DNA of 64,000 nt from Oxalobacteraceae bacterium (GTDB lineage Bacteria; Pseudomonadota; Gammaproteobacteria; Burkholderiales; Burkholderiaceae_D): contig CANCDR010000002.1 in assembly GCA_947374865.1 (NCBI GenBank), forward strand, positions 62,001 to 126,000, written 5' to 3'. Below the pieces are notes generated by a model. That model was given only the letters and a program-made list of their open reading frames with translations. It made no database searches and was not told where the DNA came from. A program made the translations under genes and the position numbers. Within the stretch, counting starts at the first letter, position 1. Each line of letters begins with the position of its first letter. This document shows positions 49,974 through 58,912 of this stretch, piece after piece.

Positions 49974-51446
49974 ATGCTTAAAACACCGGTCATCACGCTC
50001 GACATGCTGATTAATCATCAAGATGTCGGCTCTTGCGCGTACTTCGATGTCCGTGATCCAGGGCGTTTGACTGATCTCGTTGGGCGGGTTGCCAGCGGAT
50101 CGGTGGATCACGTGCACCAAGCTGTCCTTGGCGCGCATCAGGCTTTTCAAATTTGGAAACGCACACCTGTCAGTGAGCGAGTCCAACGTCTGCTCGCAGC
50201 AGCGGATGGCATGGAGAAAATTGCCGACGAGTTGTCCGTCACGCTTGTGAGAGAACAAGGCATGCTGCTCAAAGAAACCCAGCGCGATGTGAAAAACGGG
50301 ATCCGGGCGCTGCGGGAAATGGCGGGACTGGCTGAAGATTTCCTGCGCCCTGAGCGGTTTGAAGATGACGAAGCGATCGTTCGCATCGAAAAAACACCCC
50401 GCGGCGTCGTCGCTGCCATCGTGCCATGGAATGCACCGATGGGCTTGGCCATGGGGAAAGTTGGCCCGGCTCTGGTCAGTGGCAATACTATCGTCGTCAA
50501 ACCCTCTGAATATGCACCACTGGCAGTATCGATGGCACTGAAGGTGTTAGCGTCTTTTTTTCCCGCCGGTACAATTAATGTGATTCACGGACAAGCCGAT
50601 GTGGGTTCGGCATTAACACGCCATCCCTTGGTTCGAAAAATATCCTTCACCGGTGGCACGACGACCGGCAAAGCGGTCATGGCGGCTGCGGCAGAAACGA
50701 TCAAGAACATTAGCCTGGAGCTAGGTGGAAACGATCCCGCGATCATTCTGGATGACGCCGATCCTGCGATCGTTGTGCCGGAACTCATCAAAGGAATTTT
50801 TCCACGCTCCGGACAAGTCTGCTATGCCATCAAGCGCGTTTATGTGCCGCGCAAACTCACCTCAGCCATCTTCGACGCCATCGTCAGCGCGGTTGATCAG
50901 TACAAGATCGGGTATGGCCTCGATCCTCGAGCGAACTTTGCGCCGATGAATAATCGTCACCAATACACTATTGTGCGTGGACTCATCGAACGAAGCCGGC
51001 AGGCTGGTGCCAGCGTACATGCGCTTGGCACAAAGTTGGAACCAGACAATTGGGACAACGGCTTTTATGTCCAGCCAACCGTGGTCATGGGATTGCCGCC
51101 GGACGCAGAGCTGGTGGTCAGTGAGCAATTTGGCCCAGTGATTCCGCTGGTGACTTACGATACACCCGAAGAAGTACTGGAATTAGCCAATGCAACCGAG
51201 TTTGGTTTGGCATCCTCCATCTGGACCAACGATCCTGAACGGGGACTGGCAATGGCAAGCGAGATCGAAGCAGGCATTACCTTTGTCAATAGTCACGGTC
51301 GCACAGCACTGGGTGACAAACACATGCCGTTTGGCGGCGTCAAGCAAAGCGGTATCGGTCGAGTGCGAACTGCGATCGGTCTCGCAGAATATATTGAACA
51401 CCACGCAATTAGTATGAAAAAAGTTACTAATGGCGACAGACTCTGA
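49974..51446 (+). CDS. NAD(P)-dependent aldehyde dehydrogenase
   Basis: About 490 residues. PWNAPMGLAMGKVGPALVSGNTIVVKPSE binds the cofactor; ELGGNDPAI carries the general base Glu, and the nucleophilic Cys is in RSGQVCYAIKRVYVP; FGPVIP and MPFGGVKQSGIGR complete the family pattern. The ATG at 49974 is preferred because AGGTGA at 49960-49965 is 8 bases upstream; a GTG at 49962 would lie within that site. It probably oxidises an aromatic or aliphatic aldehyde formed by the SDR or oxygenase. Confidence 0.92.
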   Translation: MLKTPVITLDMLINHQDVGSCAYFDVRDPGRLTDLVGRVASGSVDHVHQAVLGAHQAFQIWKRTPVSERVQRLLAAADGMEKIADELSVTLVREQGMLLKETQRDVKNGIRALREMAGLAEDFLRPERFEDDEAIVRIEKTPRGVVAAIVPWNAPMGLAMGKVGPALVSGNTIVVKPSEYAPLAVSMALKVLASFFPAGTINVIHGQADVGSALTRHPLVRKISFTGGTTTGKAVMAAAAETIKNISLELGGNDPAIILDDADPAIVVPELIKGIFPRSGQVCYAIKRVYVPRKLTSAIFDAIVSAVDQYKIGYGLDPRANFAPMNNRHQYTIVRGLIERSRQAGASVHALGTKLEPDNWDNGFYVQPTVVMGLPPDAELVVSEQFGPVIPLVTYDTPEEVLELANATEFGLASSIWTNDPERGLAMASEIEAGITFVNSHGRTALGDKHMPFGGVKQSGIGRVRTAIGLAEYIEHHAISMKKVTNGDRL

Positions 51447-51526
51447 CATCGTCTTTCGCGTTGCCGCAATCTGCGCAGATGTTGCGCGCATCAGTTTATA
51501 AACATTGATTATTAATAGGGGAAAAA

Positions 51527-52579
51527 ATGCATACTTACTTACTCAAATTTTACCTGACACTCTCTGTTGCAGGTCTAAGTCTAAGCTTTTCTACGCCAGC
51601 ATTTGCGCAAACCAGGAGCCTGGCCGAGATCGGTGCGCTGCAAAACGACATTCGACTAACAACACTAATCGATGGCGCAAAAAAAGAAGGTGAAGTGACC
51701 GTCTATATGGCTCATCCCAGTATGCCGCTGATTAATGCTGCCTTCACCAAAAAATATGGTATCAAGGTCAATGCATGGCGTGCAGGATCTGAGGCGATCT
51801 TGCAACGCGTTGTCACCGAAGCGCGCGGTGGCAGAAATGAAGTCGATCTGGTGGAAAACAATGCGCCTGAAATGGAAGCACTGCATCAGGAAAAATTACT
51901 GCAGGAGATGAAGTCGCCCTATGTCAGCACCTTGATGCCACAAGGGGTACCTGCTCATAAAGCTTGGGTAGGCGTCTCGATCGACATATTCACCCTTGGC
52001 TACAACACGCAAAAGATCAAAAAAGAAGACTTACCTAAAACCTGGGCGGATCTTCTCAACCCAAGATGGAAGGGCATGCTCGGCGTCGAAGCCGAAGATC
52101 ACGCCTGGTTCGCCTACGTGCTGCAAGCGCTGGGAGAAGAAAAGGGGAGCAAATTATTTAAAGAGATGGTGGCGACCAACACCATTACCGCACGCAAAGG
52201 TCATTCACTGCTGGCACAATTAGTCGCATCCGGCGAAGTACCCCTAGCCTTTAGCCTGTACGCCTGGGGCGTTGACCAGTTAAAGGATAAAGGCGCACCG
52301 ATTGAGCGATTTTACATCGGCGACCCGATAGCACAATTTCAAGGGCTTGGTGTGCTTAAGAAAGCAGCGCATCCTTATGCTGCCGTACTGTTTTATGATT
52401 TTATGTTGACAGAGGGTCAGGCTATCATGTCAAAGAGTTATGCTGTGGCTACCAGTAATCAATATGATCAGGCCGTCAAAGCAGTCAACATGAAATTTAT
52501 TGATCCGGTAACAGCCATTGATTTGAACGAAAAGCGCCAAAAGATTTATCAGGACATCTTTATCAAACGCTTGCCATAA
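51527..52579 (+). CDS. Periplasmic ABC-type solute-binding protein, orphan
   Basis: 350 residues with a signal peptide (FYLTLSVAGLSLSFSTPAFAQ). The fold matches extracellular solute-binding proteins of the iron(III)/polyamine/thiamine group (EVTVYMAHPSMPLINAAFTKKYGIKVNAWR; TLGYNTQKIKKEDLPKTWADLLNPRWKGMLG). No permease or ATPase gene is in the island, so it must use transporter parts encoded elsewhere or serve as a sensor. In some aromatic-degradation clusters such proteins bind organic acids, but the ligand here is unknown. A good ribosome-binding site (AGGGGA) precedes the ATG. Confidence 0.85.
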   Translation: MHTYLLKFYLTLSVAGLSLSFSTPAFAQTRSLAEIGALQNDIRLTTLIDGAKKEGEVTVYMAHPSMPLINAAFTKKYGIKVNAWRAGSEAILQRVVTEARGGRNEVDLVENNAPEMEALHQEKLLQEMKSPYVSTLMPQGVPAHKAWVGVSIDIFTLGYNTQKIKKEDLPKTWADLLNPRWKGMLGVEAEDHAWFAYVLQALGEEKGSKLFKEMVATNTITARKGHSLLAQLVASGEVPLAFSLYAWGVDQLKDKGAPIERFYIGDPIAQFQGLGVLKKAAHPYAAVLFYDFMLTEGQAIMSKSYAVATSNQYDQAVKAVNMKFIDPVTAIDLNEKRQKIYQDIFIKRLP

Positions 52580-52702
52580 TGTTTGTCAATAAATGTAGGG
52601 CTACTAAGGCTTTTTTTTAGCGTCATTAGATCTCTAAAAGTCATCTAAGATGCACCTACGTTTTTTGTCTGTCGAGTCAGGGATCTATCCCAAGCAAGCT
52701 GC

Positions 52703-53029
52703 ATGGCGAACACCACGCAACAAAACCAAGTTGAACTGATTATGCAAATGAATACGAGTGAAGAAATTTTCGAGATCAGGCTCGCCAGCACAGGAGACGT
52801 TTACACGGTGCCGTCAGACAAATCCGTGCTGGAGGTCCTCTTGCAACAGGGCGTCAATATTCCTTTTTCCTGCGAACAGGGAATTTGCGGCAGTTGCTTG
52901 ACTCGGGTATTGGAAGGAACGCCAGATCATCGTGATATGTACCTTACCCCAGAAGAACAGCTACAAAATGATCAATTCTTGCCTTGTTGCTCGCGTTCAA
53001 AAAGCAAAATTCTGGTACTAGATTGGTGA
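52703..53029 (+). CDS. Stand-alone plant-type [2Fe-2S] ferredoxin
   Basis: 108 residues. Cluster ligands follow C-x4-C-x2-C-x29-C (CEQGICGSC...CC), and [16 protein letters not shown] and [11 protein letters not shown] are exactly the features of the C-terminal ferredoxin domain of VanB/phthalate dioxygenase reductases. The FMN/NAD reductase portion is missing, so this is a split-off ferredoxin that needs a reductase from elsewhere. The start at 52703 has no strong ribosome-binding site; ATG 52742 is possible. It is the most likely electron donor to the Rieske oxygenase at 48097. Confidence 0.85.
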   Translation: MANTTQQNQVELIMQMNTSEEIFEIRLASTGDVYTVPSDKSVLEVLLQQGVNIPFSCEQGICGSCLTRVLEGTPDHRDMYLTPEEQLQNDQFLPCCSRSKSKILVLDW

Positions 53030-53036
53030 GCAGTCA

Positions 53037-53044
53037 TGGGGTCA
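53037..53044. repeat. Truncated extra end of the palindromic repeat
   Basis: TGGGGTCA lies 14 bases before the same bases of copy 3, within a 14-base tandem duplication (CATGGGGTCA-CAGC). It looks like a remnant of insertion or slippage at the element end. Confidence 0.55.
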
Positions 53045-53050
53045 CAGCCA

Positions 53051-53144
53051 TGGGGTCAGGTCTTGACATGACAGTTTTTTAAAATTGAAACGATGAATTT
53101 TTTTTATTGAATCATAAAATGTGTCATGTCAAGACCTGTCCCCA
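53051..53144. repeat. Palindromic repeat element, copy 3
   Basis: 94 bp; ends at 53051-53073 and 53122-53144 are inverted with one mismatch (CTGTCCCCA for CTGACCCCA). The interior is nearly the same as copy 2. It separates the ferredoxin gene from the convergent BLUF gene and overlaps the BLUF 3' end. Confidence 0.93.
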
Positions 53145-53608
53145 CGGATGTGGGGGGGCAAAACTGGCGACTGGAACAGGGATCGGTTTTCACGCCAGAA
53201 GGCACGCAACATTTGCGCTACCGGATCGGCACACTCCGCCTCTGAGAGTAAGCGCTGCATTTCGTCAAGATCATTGCTCACCAGTCCGCCCTCAAATAAG
53301 GACTCAATGGCCGTCATGTGGAAAAAACCCATCCGCCAGTCGGGAAAAATTCGCATGCCATCCTTACTCGTGCAGCGCGCCAGTACCGCAATATCGGTAT
53401 GACGCGCATCAGCAAGAATACGCGCCATGGTCGAATCGATCGCCAGTGCCGAGCCTTCGAGTACCTGCAGAAAAAGGCCCTGGTAATAGAACAAAACACC
53501 GGTAAGTTCTGCCGCTTGATTAATGGGTCGAATTTTCTTCAGCATACTGGTCAGTTTTTCTAGTGTGAAGTGCTCAACTTCCCTGCTCGTGTAAACAATG
53601 CGCTGCAT
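53129..53608 (-). CDS. BLUF-domain blue-light sensor, repeat-derived C-terminus
   Basis: 159 residues from ATG 53608, with AAAGGA 6 bases upstream; the earlier ATG at 53623 overlaps cheB. The FAD-binding BLUF fold has the photoactive Tyr6 (IVYTS) and Gln48 (LFLQVLEG), Asn30, and the semi-conserved Trp91 and Met93 (PDWRMGF). No output domain follows, as in short PixD-type BLUF proteins. The last residues (IRGDRS) and stop fall in repeat copy 3. It begins 11 bases after the cheB stop, so it is the final gene of the chemotaxis operon and could feed light signals into it. Confidence 0.88.
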   Translation of the reverse strand: MQRIVYTSREVEHFTLEKLTSMLKKIRPINQAAELTGVLFYYQGLFLQVLEGSALAIDSTMARILADARHTDIAVLARCTSKDGMRIFPDWRMGFFHMTAIESLFEGGLVSNDLDEMQRLLSEAECADPVAQMLRAFWRENRSLFQSPVLPPHIRGDRS

Positions 53609-53619
53609 ACTATTTCCTT

Positions 53620-54681
53620 TCATCTGGCAAAACGGCCAATTTCGGCCGGAATCGACTGCAGCCGCACTTCCATATCGGCGGCACCAAGTTTGATGGCCTC
53701 TTTGGGCATACCAAATACCACACAGCTGGCCTCGTCCTGCGCCACGGTCAAGGCACCAGCATTGTGCATCTCCAGCAATCCGCGCGCGCCATCGTCGCCC
53801 ATGCCAGTCATGATGATGCCCATGGCATTCCGACCAGCCACCTGCGCCACCGATTTAAACAGTACATCGACAGAAGGCTTGTGGCGATTGACCGGTGGGC
53901 CATCCATCACATCGACCTGGTAGTAAGCGCCGCTGCGCGTCAAACGCATGTGGTAGCCGCCCGGCGCGATCAGCGCCCGACCCGGCATCACACGATCACC
54001 GTGTTTGGCTTCGCGCACCTCCAACGCACACAAAGAATTGAGCCGCTCAGCAAACAGCGCCGTGAATTTTTCCGGCATGTGCTGCACCACCACGATCCCG
54101 GGTGACACTCTGGGTAAGGCAGTCAGCACCACCTCCAAAGCCTGTGTGCCACCGGTCGACGTGCCGATCGCGATGACTTTTTCGGTCGTCTGCGACATGG
54201 CGGTCGGCGAACTGGCGAGCGCTTCACTCACCGGCTGTAAAGGTTTGTTCTGACTACTCTCCTGGTAGCCCTTGGGTTTTGACTGACTGGCGAGTTTGAC
54301 GCTGCGAATTAATTCATTAGCCGACTCGGATAAAAAATCCTTCAAGCCGATCTTGGGTTTGGTGACATAACAGACCGCACCGGCTGCCAGCGCCTGCATA
54401 GTCGTCTCGGCACCGCGTTCGGTCAGCGTGGAACAAATCACGACTGGCGTGGGGCGCTCAAGCATGATCTTTTTCAGGAAGGTGATGCCATCCATGCGCG
54501 GCATTTCTACATCCAACACGATCACATCCGGCCACGCTACGGCCATTCTTTCCTGCGCAATGATGGGATCGGCAGCAACAGCAATCACCTTAATGTTCGC
54601 ATCCTTGCTTAACACCGCAGTCATAACTTGCCGCACAACGGCCGAGTCATCCACAATACAGACCTTGATCGGCTCACTCAT
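53620..54681 (-). CDS. cheB: Chemotaxis methylesterase/glutaminase
   Basis: 353 residues. N-terminal receiver domain with IVDDSAVVR and phosphoacceptor Asp in [13 protein letters not shown]-terminal methylesterase domain with Ser (IGTSTGG), His (QHMPEKFT) and Asp ([10 protein letters not shown]). It removes methyl groups from the MCPs. It lies after cheD and before the BLUF gene. Confidence 0.95.
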   Translation of the reverse strand: MSEPIKVCIVDDSAVVRQVMTAVLSKDANIKVIAVAADPIIAQERMAVAWPDVIVLDVEMPRMDGITFLKKIMLERPTPVVICSTLTERGAETTMQALAAGAVCYVTKPKIGLKDFLSESANELIRSVKLASQSKPKGYQESSQNKPLQPVSEALASSPTAMSQTTEKVIAIGTSTGGTQALEVVLTALPRVSPGIVVVQHMPEKFTALFAERLNSLCALEVREAKHGDRVMPGRALIAPGGYHMRLTRSGAYYQVDVMDGPPVNRHKPSVDVLFKSVAQVAGRNAMGIIMTGMGDDGARGLLEMHNAGALTVAQDEASCVVFGMPKEAIKLGAADMEVRLQSIPAEIGRFAR

Positions 54682-54732
54682 AGCTGACAGTTACAACGAA
54701 AAAATAGCCGCATGATTTGCTTCTTTCTGCTG

Positions 54733-55257
54733 TTAATTTTCTGATGGGCGCACACAGCCAGCTGCCGTCTGCCTGACCCATACCTCACCCTTGCGCACAT
54801 TAAAAATAATCTCCCGATGCCCGTCGCCGAATAAGTCCTGCGCGACCACCGTTAAACCGTGCAACTTACAAAGCGCCAGCGCCGCCTGACCATTGTGCAG
54901 GCCAACCTTGAGCGCCTCCGGCAGCGCATGATCAGGAAACATATTCCCCCCGCCGAATACCTTGGCCTGACATTGTTCAACCGGTACGCCGGCATGCATC
55001 AGTTCACGCAACATGAGCTGCAAACTCTCGTCGGCATATTTTCCATCCAGTCCTTCGGCATCCGACGACAAAGGGCGTTGACGCTGTGCCAGTAAAAAAT
55101 GTGACATGGCGCCAAACTGCAAGCGCGGATGCCAAACAATCATCGACACACAGGACCCGAGCAAAGTACGGACCTGATAGCGGTGATCGCCAACGAAGTA
55201 CTCGCCCGGATCGAGAAAAATATCGATCACAGGTGGATCGCGCTCCAACTTTCCCAT
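54733..55257 (-). CDS. cheD: Chemoreceptor glutamine deamidase
   Basis: 174 residues. The thiol-protease-like active site is seen as LGSCVSMIVWHP (Cys) and GAMSHFLL (His), with KVFGGGNMF following. It deamidates receptor glutamines and makes them available for CheR/CheB. It starts 9 bases after the cheR stop. Confidence 0.94.
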   Translation of the reverse strand: MGKLERDPPVIDIFLDPGEYFVGDHRYQVRTLLGSCVSMIVWHPRLQFGAMSHFLLAQRQRPLSSDAEGLDGKYADESLQLMLRELMHAGVPVEQCQAKVFGGGNMFPDHALPEALKVGLHNGQAALALCKLHGLTVVAQDLFGDGHREIIFNVRKGEVWVRQTAAGCVRPSEN

Positions 55258-55266
55258 AAAGCAGAC

Positions 55267-56088
55267 TTATCGCCGACGATCCACCCGATATGCGCCGGGA
55301 CCAATCTGCACCAGCCCCTCAACAACGCCATTAAGCGATTCAGCCAACCCGACGAACAGCACACCCTCCGGCGCCAGGACCGACAATAACTGCGTCACAA
55401 TCTTGCGCTTTTCAGGGATCTCAAAATAGATCAGCGCATTCCGCAAAAAAATCACATCAAAGGGCACCAGTTCGGGCAAAGGCAAAATCAAATTAATCTG
55501 TGCAAACTCCACCTTTTCACGCAATTTTCGATCGACCAGAATAAAACCCTCGTAGGGGCCGCTGCCTTGTAAAAAATAGCGCCGCATCAGATCCGGCGCG
55601 ATCCCATCCGTGCGTTCGATACCGTAGAGAGCGGCAGCAGCCTTTTCCAGTACACGCTGACTCAAATCCGAACCACGCGCTTCCCAATTCGGACAATGCC
55701 CAAGTCGTGTTAGCTCCTGCAAACACATGGCGATCGTGTAGACCTCTTCGCCGGTAGAACAGGCGGCGCTCCAGACGCGGAAGTTTTTTCCTTTGGGCGC
55801 CTTTTTAGCGATCTCAGTGAGCATCTCAAAATGTTTAGGTTCACGAAAAAAATAGGTTTCATTGGTCGTCAATAAATCAATCGCCGTCTGTAATTCGACC
55901 AGATCATCACCGGATACCAAACGCGCGATGTAGTCGCTATACGAGTTAAGCTGCAGGCTCTGGATACGCTTGAAAAGACGCCCAGCGACCAGAGTCTTCT
56001 TGCCGGAACCGAGCGAAATGCCGGATTCCTTAAACAGCAGATCACGAATCTTGATGTATTCGTGATCACTAAGTCCATCAAGTTCCAT
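55267..56088 (-). CDS. cheR: Chemotaxis protein methyltransferase
   Basis: 273 residues. N-terminal helical domain, then TTNETYFFREPKHFEML and the SAM-binding block VWSAACSTGEEVYTIAM, followed by FDVIFLRNALIYF. It methylates receptor glutamates. No TPR extension is present. Confidence 0.95.
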   Translation of the reverse strand: MELDGLSDHEYIKIRDLLFKESGISLGSGKKTLVAGRLFKRIQSLQLNSYSDYIARLVSGDDLVELQTAIDLLTTNETYFFREPKHFEMLTEIAKKAPKGKNFRVWSAACSTGEEVYTIAMCLQELTRLGHCPNWEARGSDLSQRVLEKAAAALYGIERTDGIAPDLMRRYFLQGSGPYEGFILVDRKLREKVEFAQINLILPLPELVPFDVIFLRNALIYFEIPEKRKIVTQLLSVLAPEGVLFVGLAESLNGVVEGLVQIGPGAYRVDRRR

Positions 56089-56144
56089 GATGTGTCGTCA
56101 GTCGTCGGTCAGTCATATAAGGATTACGCCAATGCGCTCTGTAA

Positions 56145-56663
56145 TCACGCAGCCAAAGCCGCTTCCAACTCAGCCAGCTCACCTACCGCGAAGGTGCGAC
56201 CAACATCGAGAATGATGACAAACGCGTCATTCACCTTACCCATGCCGGCAATAAAATCGGTGCGCACCGTTGAACCAAAGGTCGGCGGTGGCTCGATATG
56301 CTCGGCCGGAATATCGATCACGGCGGAGACGGCATCGACCATGATGCCAATATCATGCGACTCGCCCTCCTGCGTGACTTCAATAATCACAATGCAGGTA
56401 CGTTTGCCGACTACCGCCGCACCGCGGCCAAAGCGGGCATACAGGTCGATGACCGGCACCACGGCACCACGCAGATTGATCACGCCGCGAATAAATCCGG
56501 GCATGAGCGGCACCGTGGTCAGTTGGCCAAACTGGATGATCTCCTTGATGACCAGGATGCCGACGGCAAAAACTTCATCGGCCAAAGAAAACGTCAGGTA
56601 CTGCGTCGCTTCGCCGCCCCCCTCAGGTACGAGGGCAGGCATCAACTTGGATGTGGTTTGCAT
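56145..56663 (-). CDS. cheW: Chemotaxis coupling protein
   Basis: 172 residues, a single CheW SH3-like domain (QYLTFSLADEVFAVGILVIKEII, GVINLRGAVVPVIDL). It bridges CheA to the MCPs. AGGTGA precedes the ATG; the MCP gene ends 15 bases upstream. Confidence 0.94.
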   Translation of the reverse strand: MQTTSKLMPALVPEGGGEATQYLTFSLADEVFAVGILVIKEIIQFGQLTTVPLMPGFIRGVINLRGAVVPVIDLYARFGRGAAVVGKRTCIVIIEVTQEGESHDIGIMVDAVSAVIDIPAEHIEPPPTFGSTVRTDFIAGMGKVNDAFVIILDVGRTFAVGELAELEAALAA

Positions 56664-56678
56664 GGATCACCTGTGCGC

Positions 56679-58784
56679 TCAGAATTTTTTAAAAAAGGTT
56701 TCATCATGGAGCGCAGGAACGGGTGATTTTGCCGCTCGCGCGATGGGCAGTTTTTTAGCACTCTGGTTCGTTGATCGATCCGATTCACGCCCATGCGCAG
56801 CGCCATTTGCACGCCCCTTGGCCAAGGTAAAAAATTCCATCAAGCCCTGTAACTGCTCTGCCTGACCAGACATTTCCTCCGCCGTTGCTGCCAACTCTTC
56901 AGAGGCTGAGGCATTCTGCTGCGTGACCTGATTGAGCTGGCTCATGGCACTGCTGATCTGCAAAAGCCCAGTCGTTTGTTCTTCCGAGGCGGCGGTAATT
57001 TCCTGCACCAGGTCGGAAGTTTTGCGGATCGACGGGATCATTTCGACCAATAATTTTCCCGCTTGATCGGATACAGTCACGCTATCGATCGCCAACTCAC
57101 CGATTTCCTTGGCAGCGATCTGGCTACGCTCGGCCAGCTTACGAACCTCAGCGGCGACGACTGCAAAGCCTTTTCCATGCTCACCAGCGCGCGCGGCTTC
57201 GATGGCGGCATTCAAGGCCAGTAGATTCGTTTGATAGGCAATGTCATCCACAATACCGATCTTGGCGGCGATCTGCTTCATTGCCGACACCGTCTGCGTC
57301 ACGGCTTCGCCACCCTGTACAGCCTCCTTGGCAGATTTGGAGGCGATGCCATCGGTGACTTTGGCATTTTCTGTATTTTGTGCGACCGAAGCCGACATCT
57401 GCTCGACCGAGGCGCTGGTGCGCTCGACCCCGGATGCCTGCTCAGACGCAGACTGTGAAAGACTCTGCGCCGTGGAACTGACTTGTCCTGAGGCCGATGT
57501 CAACGCATCCGCCGCGGTGCGTACATCATCGATAATCGACGCCAGTTTTTCACAGGCGATATTGGCATCGTCCTTGAGCTGACCGAAGGTGCCGGCATAA
57601 TCCTTGACGATCCGCTGTGTCAGGTCACCCGAGGCCAATGCCCCGAGCATACGCACCACATCGCCCAAGCCAGTTTCAGTCGTCTGGGTTAATTCATTGA
57701 TGCCTTCACCCAGCTGCTTTAGAAATCCCGTCTTGCTGCTCACGTCCATCCGTTTAGTGAAGTCGCCCATCACAGCTCCCTGAACAATATTTCCCACTTC
57801 CTGTTCGGCCGCGACTTCCAGTGTGCGGTCATTCCATTCGACGACCGATCCAAGCCGATCACCGGCATCATTTAAAACAGGATTGGCAATTAAAGAGAAG
57901 GTCCTGCCGCCAACCACGATACGTGAACGGAAGGTGGTATTGAGCGACTTAAGCATGCCGCGCTGATGGGCCGGATTTTTATGAAACCCATCAATATTGG
58001 TGCCGATGAGTTTGGCCACGCTGAAGTTCGGTAGATCTTTACGTAAATCGTTCTCGGCCACCTTGAGCATGGCCGTCACGGATTCATTGAGATAAACGAT
58101 ATTCAGATCATTATCGGCAATCATGACGTTGGTAGTGGCGCAATCCAACGCACGGCGTACACGAAAATTGGCGATCGCTTCGACGGCTGATTTTTTTAAA
58201 CTCTCCTGCACCGCATCAAGGGCCTGGGTAATTTTCGCCTTGTCGCCAGGCAGACGCTCCATCGCGCGCGACAAATCACCGTTCGCATAGCTGGTGACCA
58301 CATCAACGATCATCATCTTCACATCGATATGTGAGCGCACCAGTTGATTGATATCGCGTGCAGCCTCTTGCAGCTGACCGCCAAATTCGTCGGCCGGCAT
58401 GACCTCCTTGATCCAGCCAGCTGCATGCTGCTTGGCCATGGTCTGCTGCGCTGAGCGAAACAGCTGGAAACTACGACCTAAGTCATTGAGCGCAGAGCCA
58501 AGACGGATGAATCCATCCTTGTGCTCGGTCGATACTGCCGCGCTGAAATCGCCTTTAGCAAAGGAAAGCGCTGTCTGTGTAGCCTGATCTGCCGCTCGAG
58601 TCACGCTCACCACCAGCCAGCGCGCCAACACAAAGCCCACTACCAGCATCAATCCGATCGCAATACGCACATCCAGCAGCGGCGTGGCAGCGCTAGCGAG
58701 CTGCACCATCGCCGCAACGCTCAGCAGGGTCATGCTGAGTACGGCCAGATTGATTTTTTCAGAAATTGCTAATTGTTTTAACAT
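56679..58784 (-). CDS. Methyl-accepting chemotaxis protein with PAS domain
   Basis: 701 residues from ATG 58784 (AGGAGA upstream; an ATG at 58871 would read through 12-bp repeats). Two adjacent helices (about 12-35 and 41-59) leave almost no periplasmic loop, so the sensor must be internal. A HAMP region is followed by a PAS-like domain ([20 protein letters not shown]), a second HAMP-like stretch and the signalling domain with the tip [42 protein letters not shown]. It ends in DETFFKKF, not the NWETF tether. An intracellular redox, energy or light-related signal is plausible for the PAS domain. Confidence 0.92.
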   Translation of the reverse strand: MLKQLAISEKINLAVLSMTLLSVAAMVQLASAATPLLDVRIAIGLMLVVGFVLARWLVVSVTRAADQATQTALSFAKGDFSAAVSTEHKDGFIRLGSALNDLGRSFQLFRSAQQTMAKQHAAGWIKEVMPADEFGGQLQEAARDINQLVRSHIDVKMMIVDVVTSYANGDLSRAMERLPGDKAKITQALDAVQESLKKSAVEAIANFRVRRALDCATTNVMIADNDLNIVYLNESVTAMLKVAENDLRKDLPNFSVAKLIGTNIDGFHKNPAHQRGMLKSLNTTFRSRIVVGGRTFSLIANPVLNDAGDRLGSVVEWNDRTLEVAAEQEVGNIVQGAVMGDFTKRMDVSSKTGFLKQLGEGINELTQTTETGLGDVVRMLGALASGDLTQRIVKDYAGTFGQLKDDANIACEKLASIIDDVRTAADALTSASGQVSSTAQSLSQSASEQASGVERTSASVEQMSASVAQNTENAKVTDGIASKSAKEAVQGGEAVTQTVSAMKQIAAKIGIVDDIAYQTNLLALNAAIEAARAGEHGKGFAVVAAEVRKLAERSQIAAKEIGELAIDSVTVSDQAGKLLVEMIPSIRKTSDLVQEITAASEEQTTGLLQISSAMSQLNQVTQQNASASEELAATAEEMSGQAEQLQGLMEFFTLAKGRANGAAHGRESDRSTNQSAKKLPIARAAKSPVPALHDETFFKKF

Positions 58785-58806
58785 GATGTCTCCTGAGGGT
58801 GAGTCT

Positions 58807-58842
58807 GATGGTGCATTCGATGGTGCGTTCGATGGTACGTTC
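58807..58842. repeat. 12-bp tandem repeat in the MCP leader
   Basis: Three adjacent 12-base units (GATGGTGCATTC, GATGGTGCGTTC, GATGGTACGTTC) just upstream of the MCP ribosome-binding site, with a degenerate fourth start (GATATTG). Unit number could change leader length. Confidence 0.85.
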
Positions 58843-58912
58843 GATATTGCGCCTGCCGACTGATGAAGCAAAGCGCGGATTTAAGTACAAATTTTTTTGA
58901 CGAGTGCATGAA

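Noticed and set aside
52580-52702. T-rich stretch after the binding-protein gene as an intrinsic terminator
   Set aside because: A run of seven Ts is present, but no convincing GC-rich stem precedes it.
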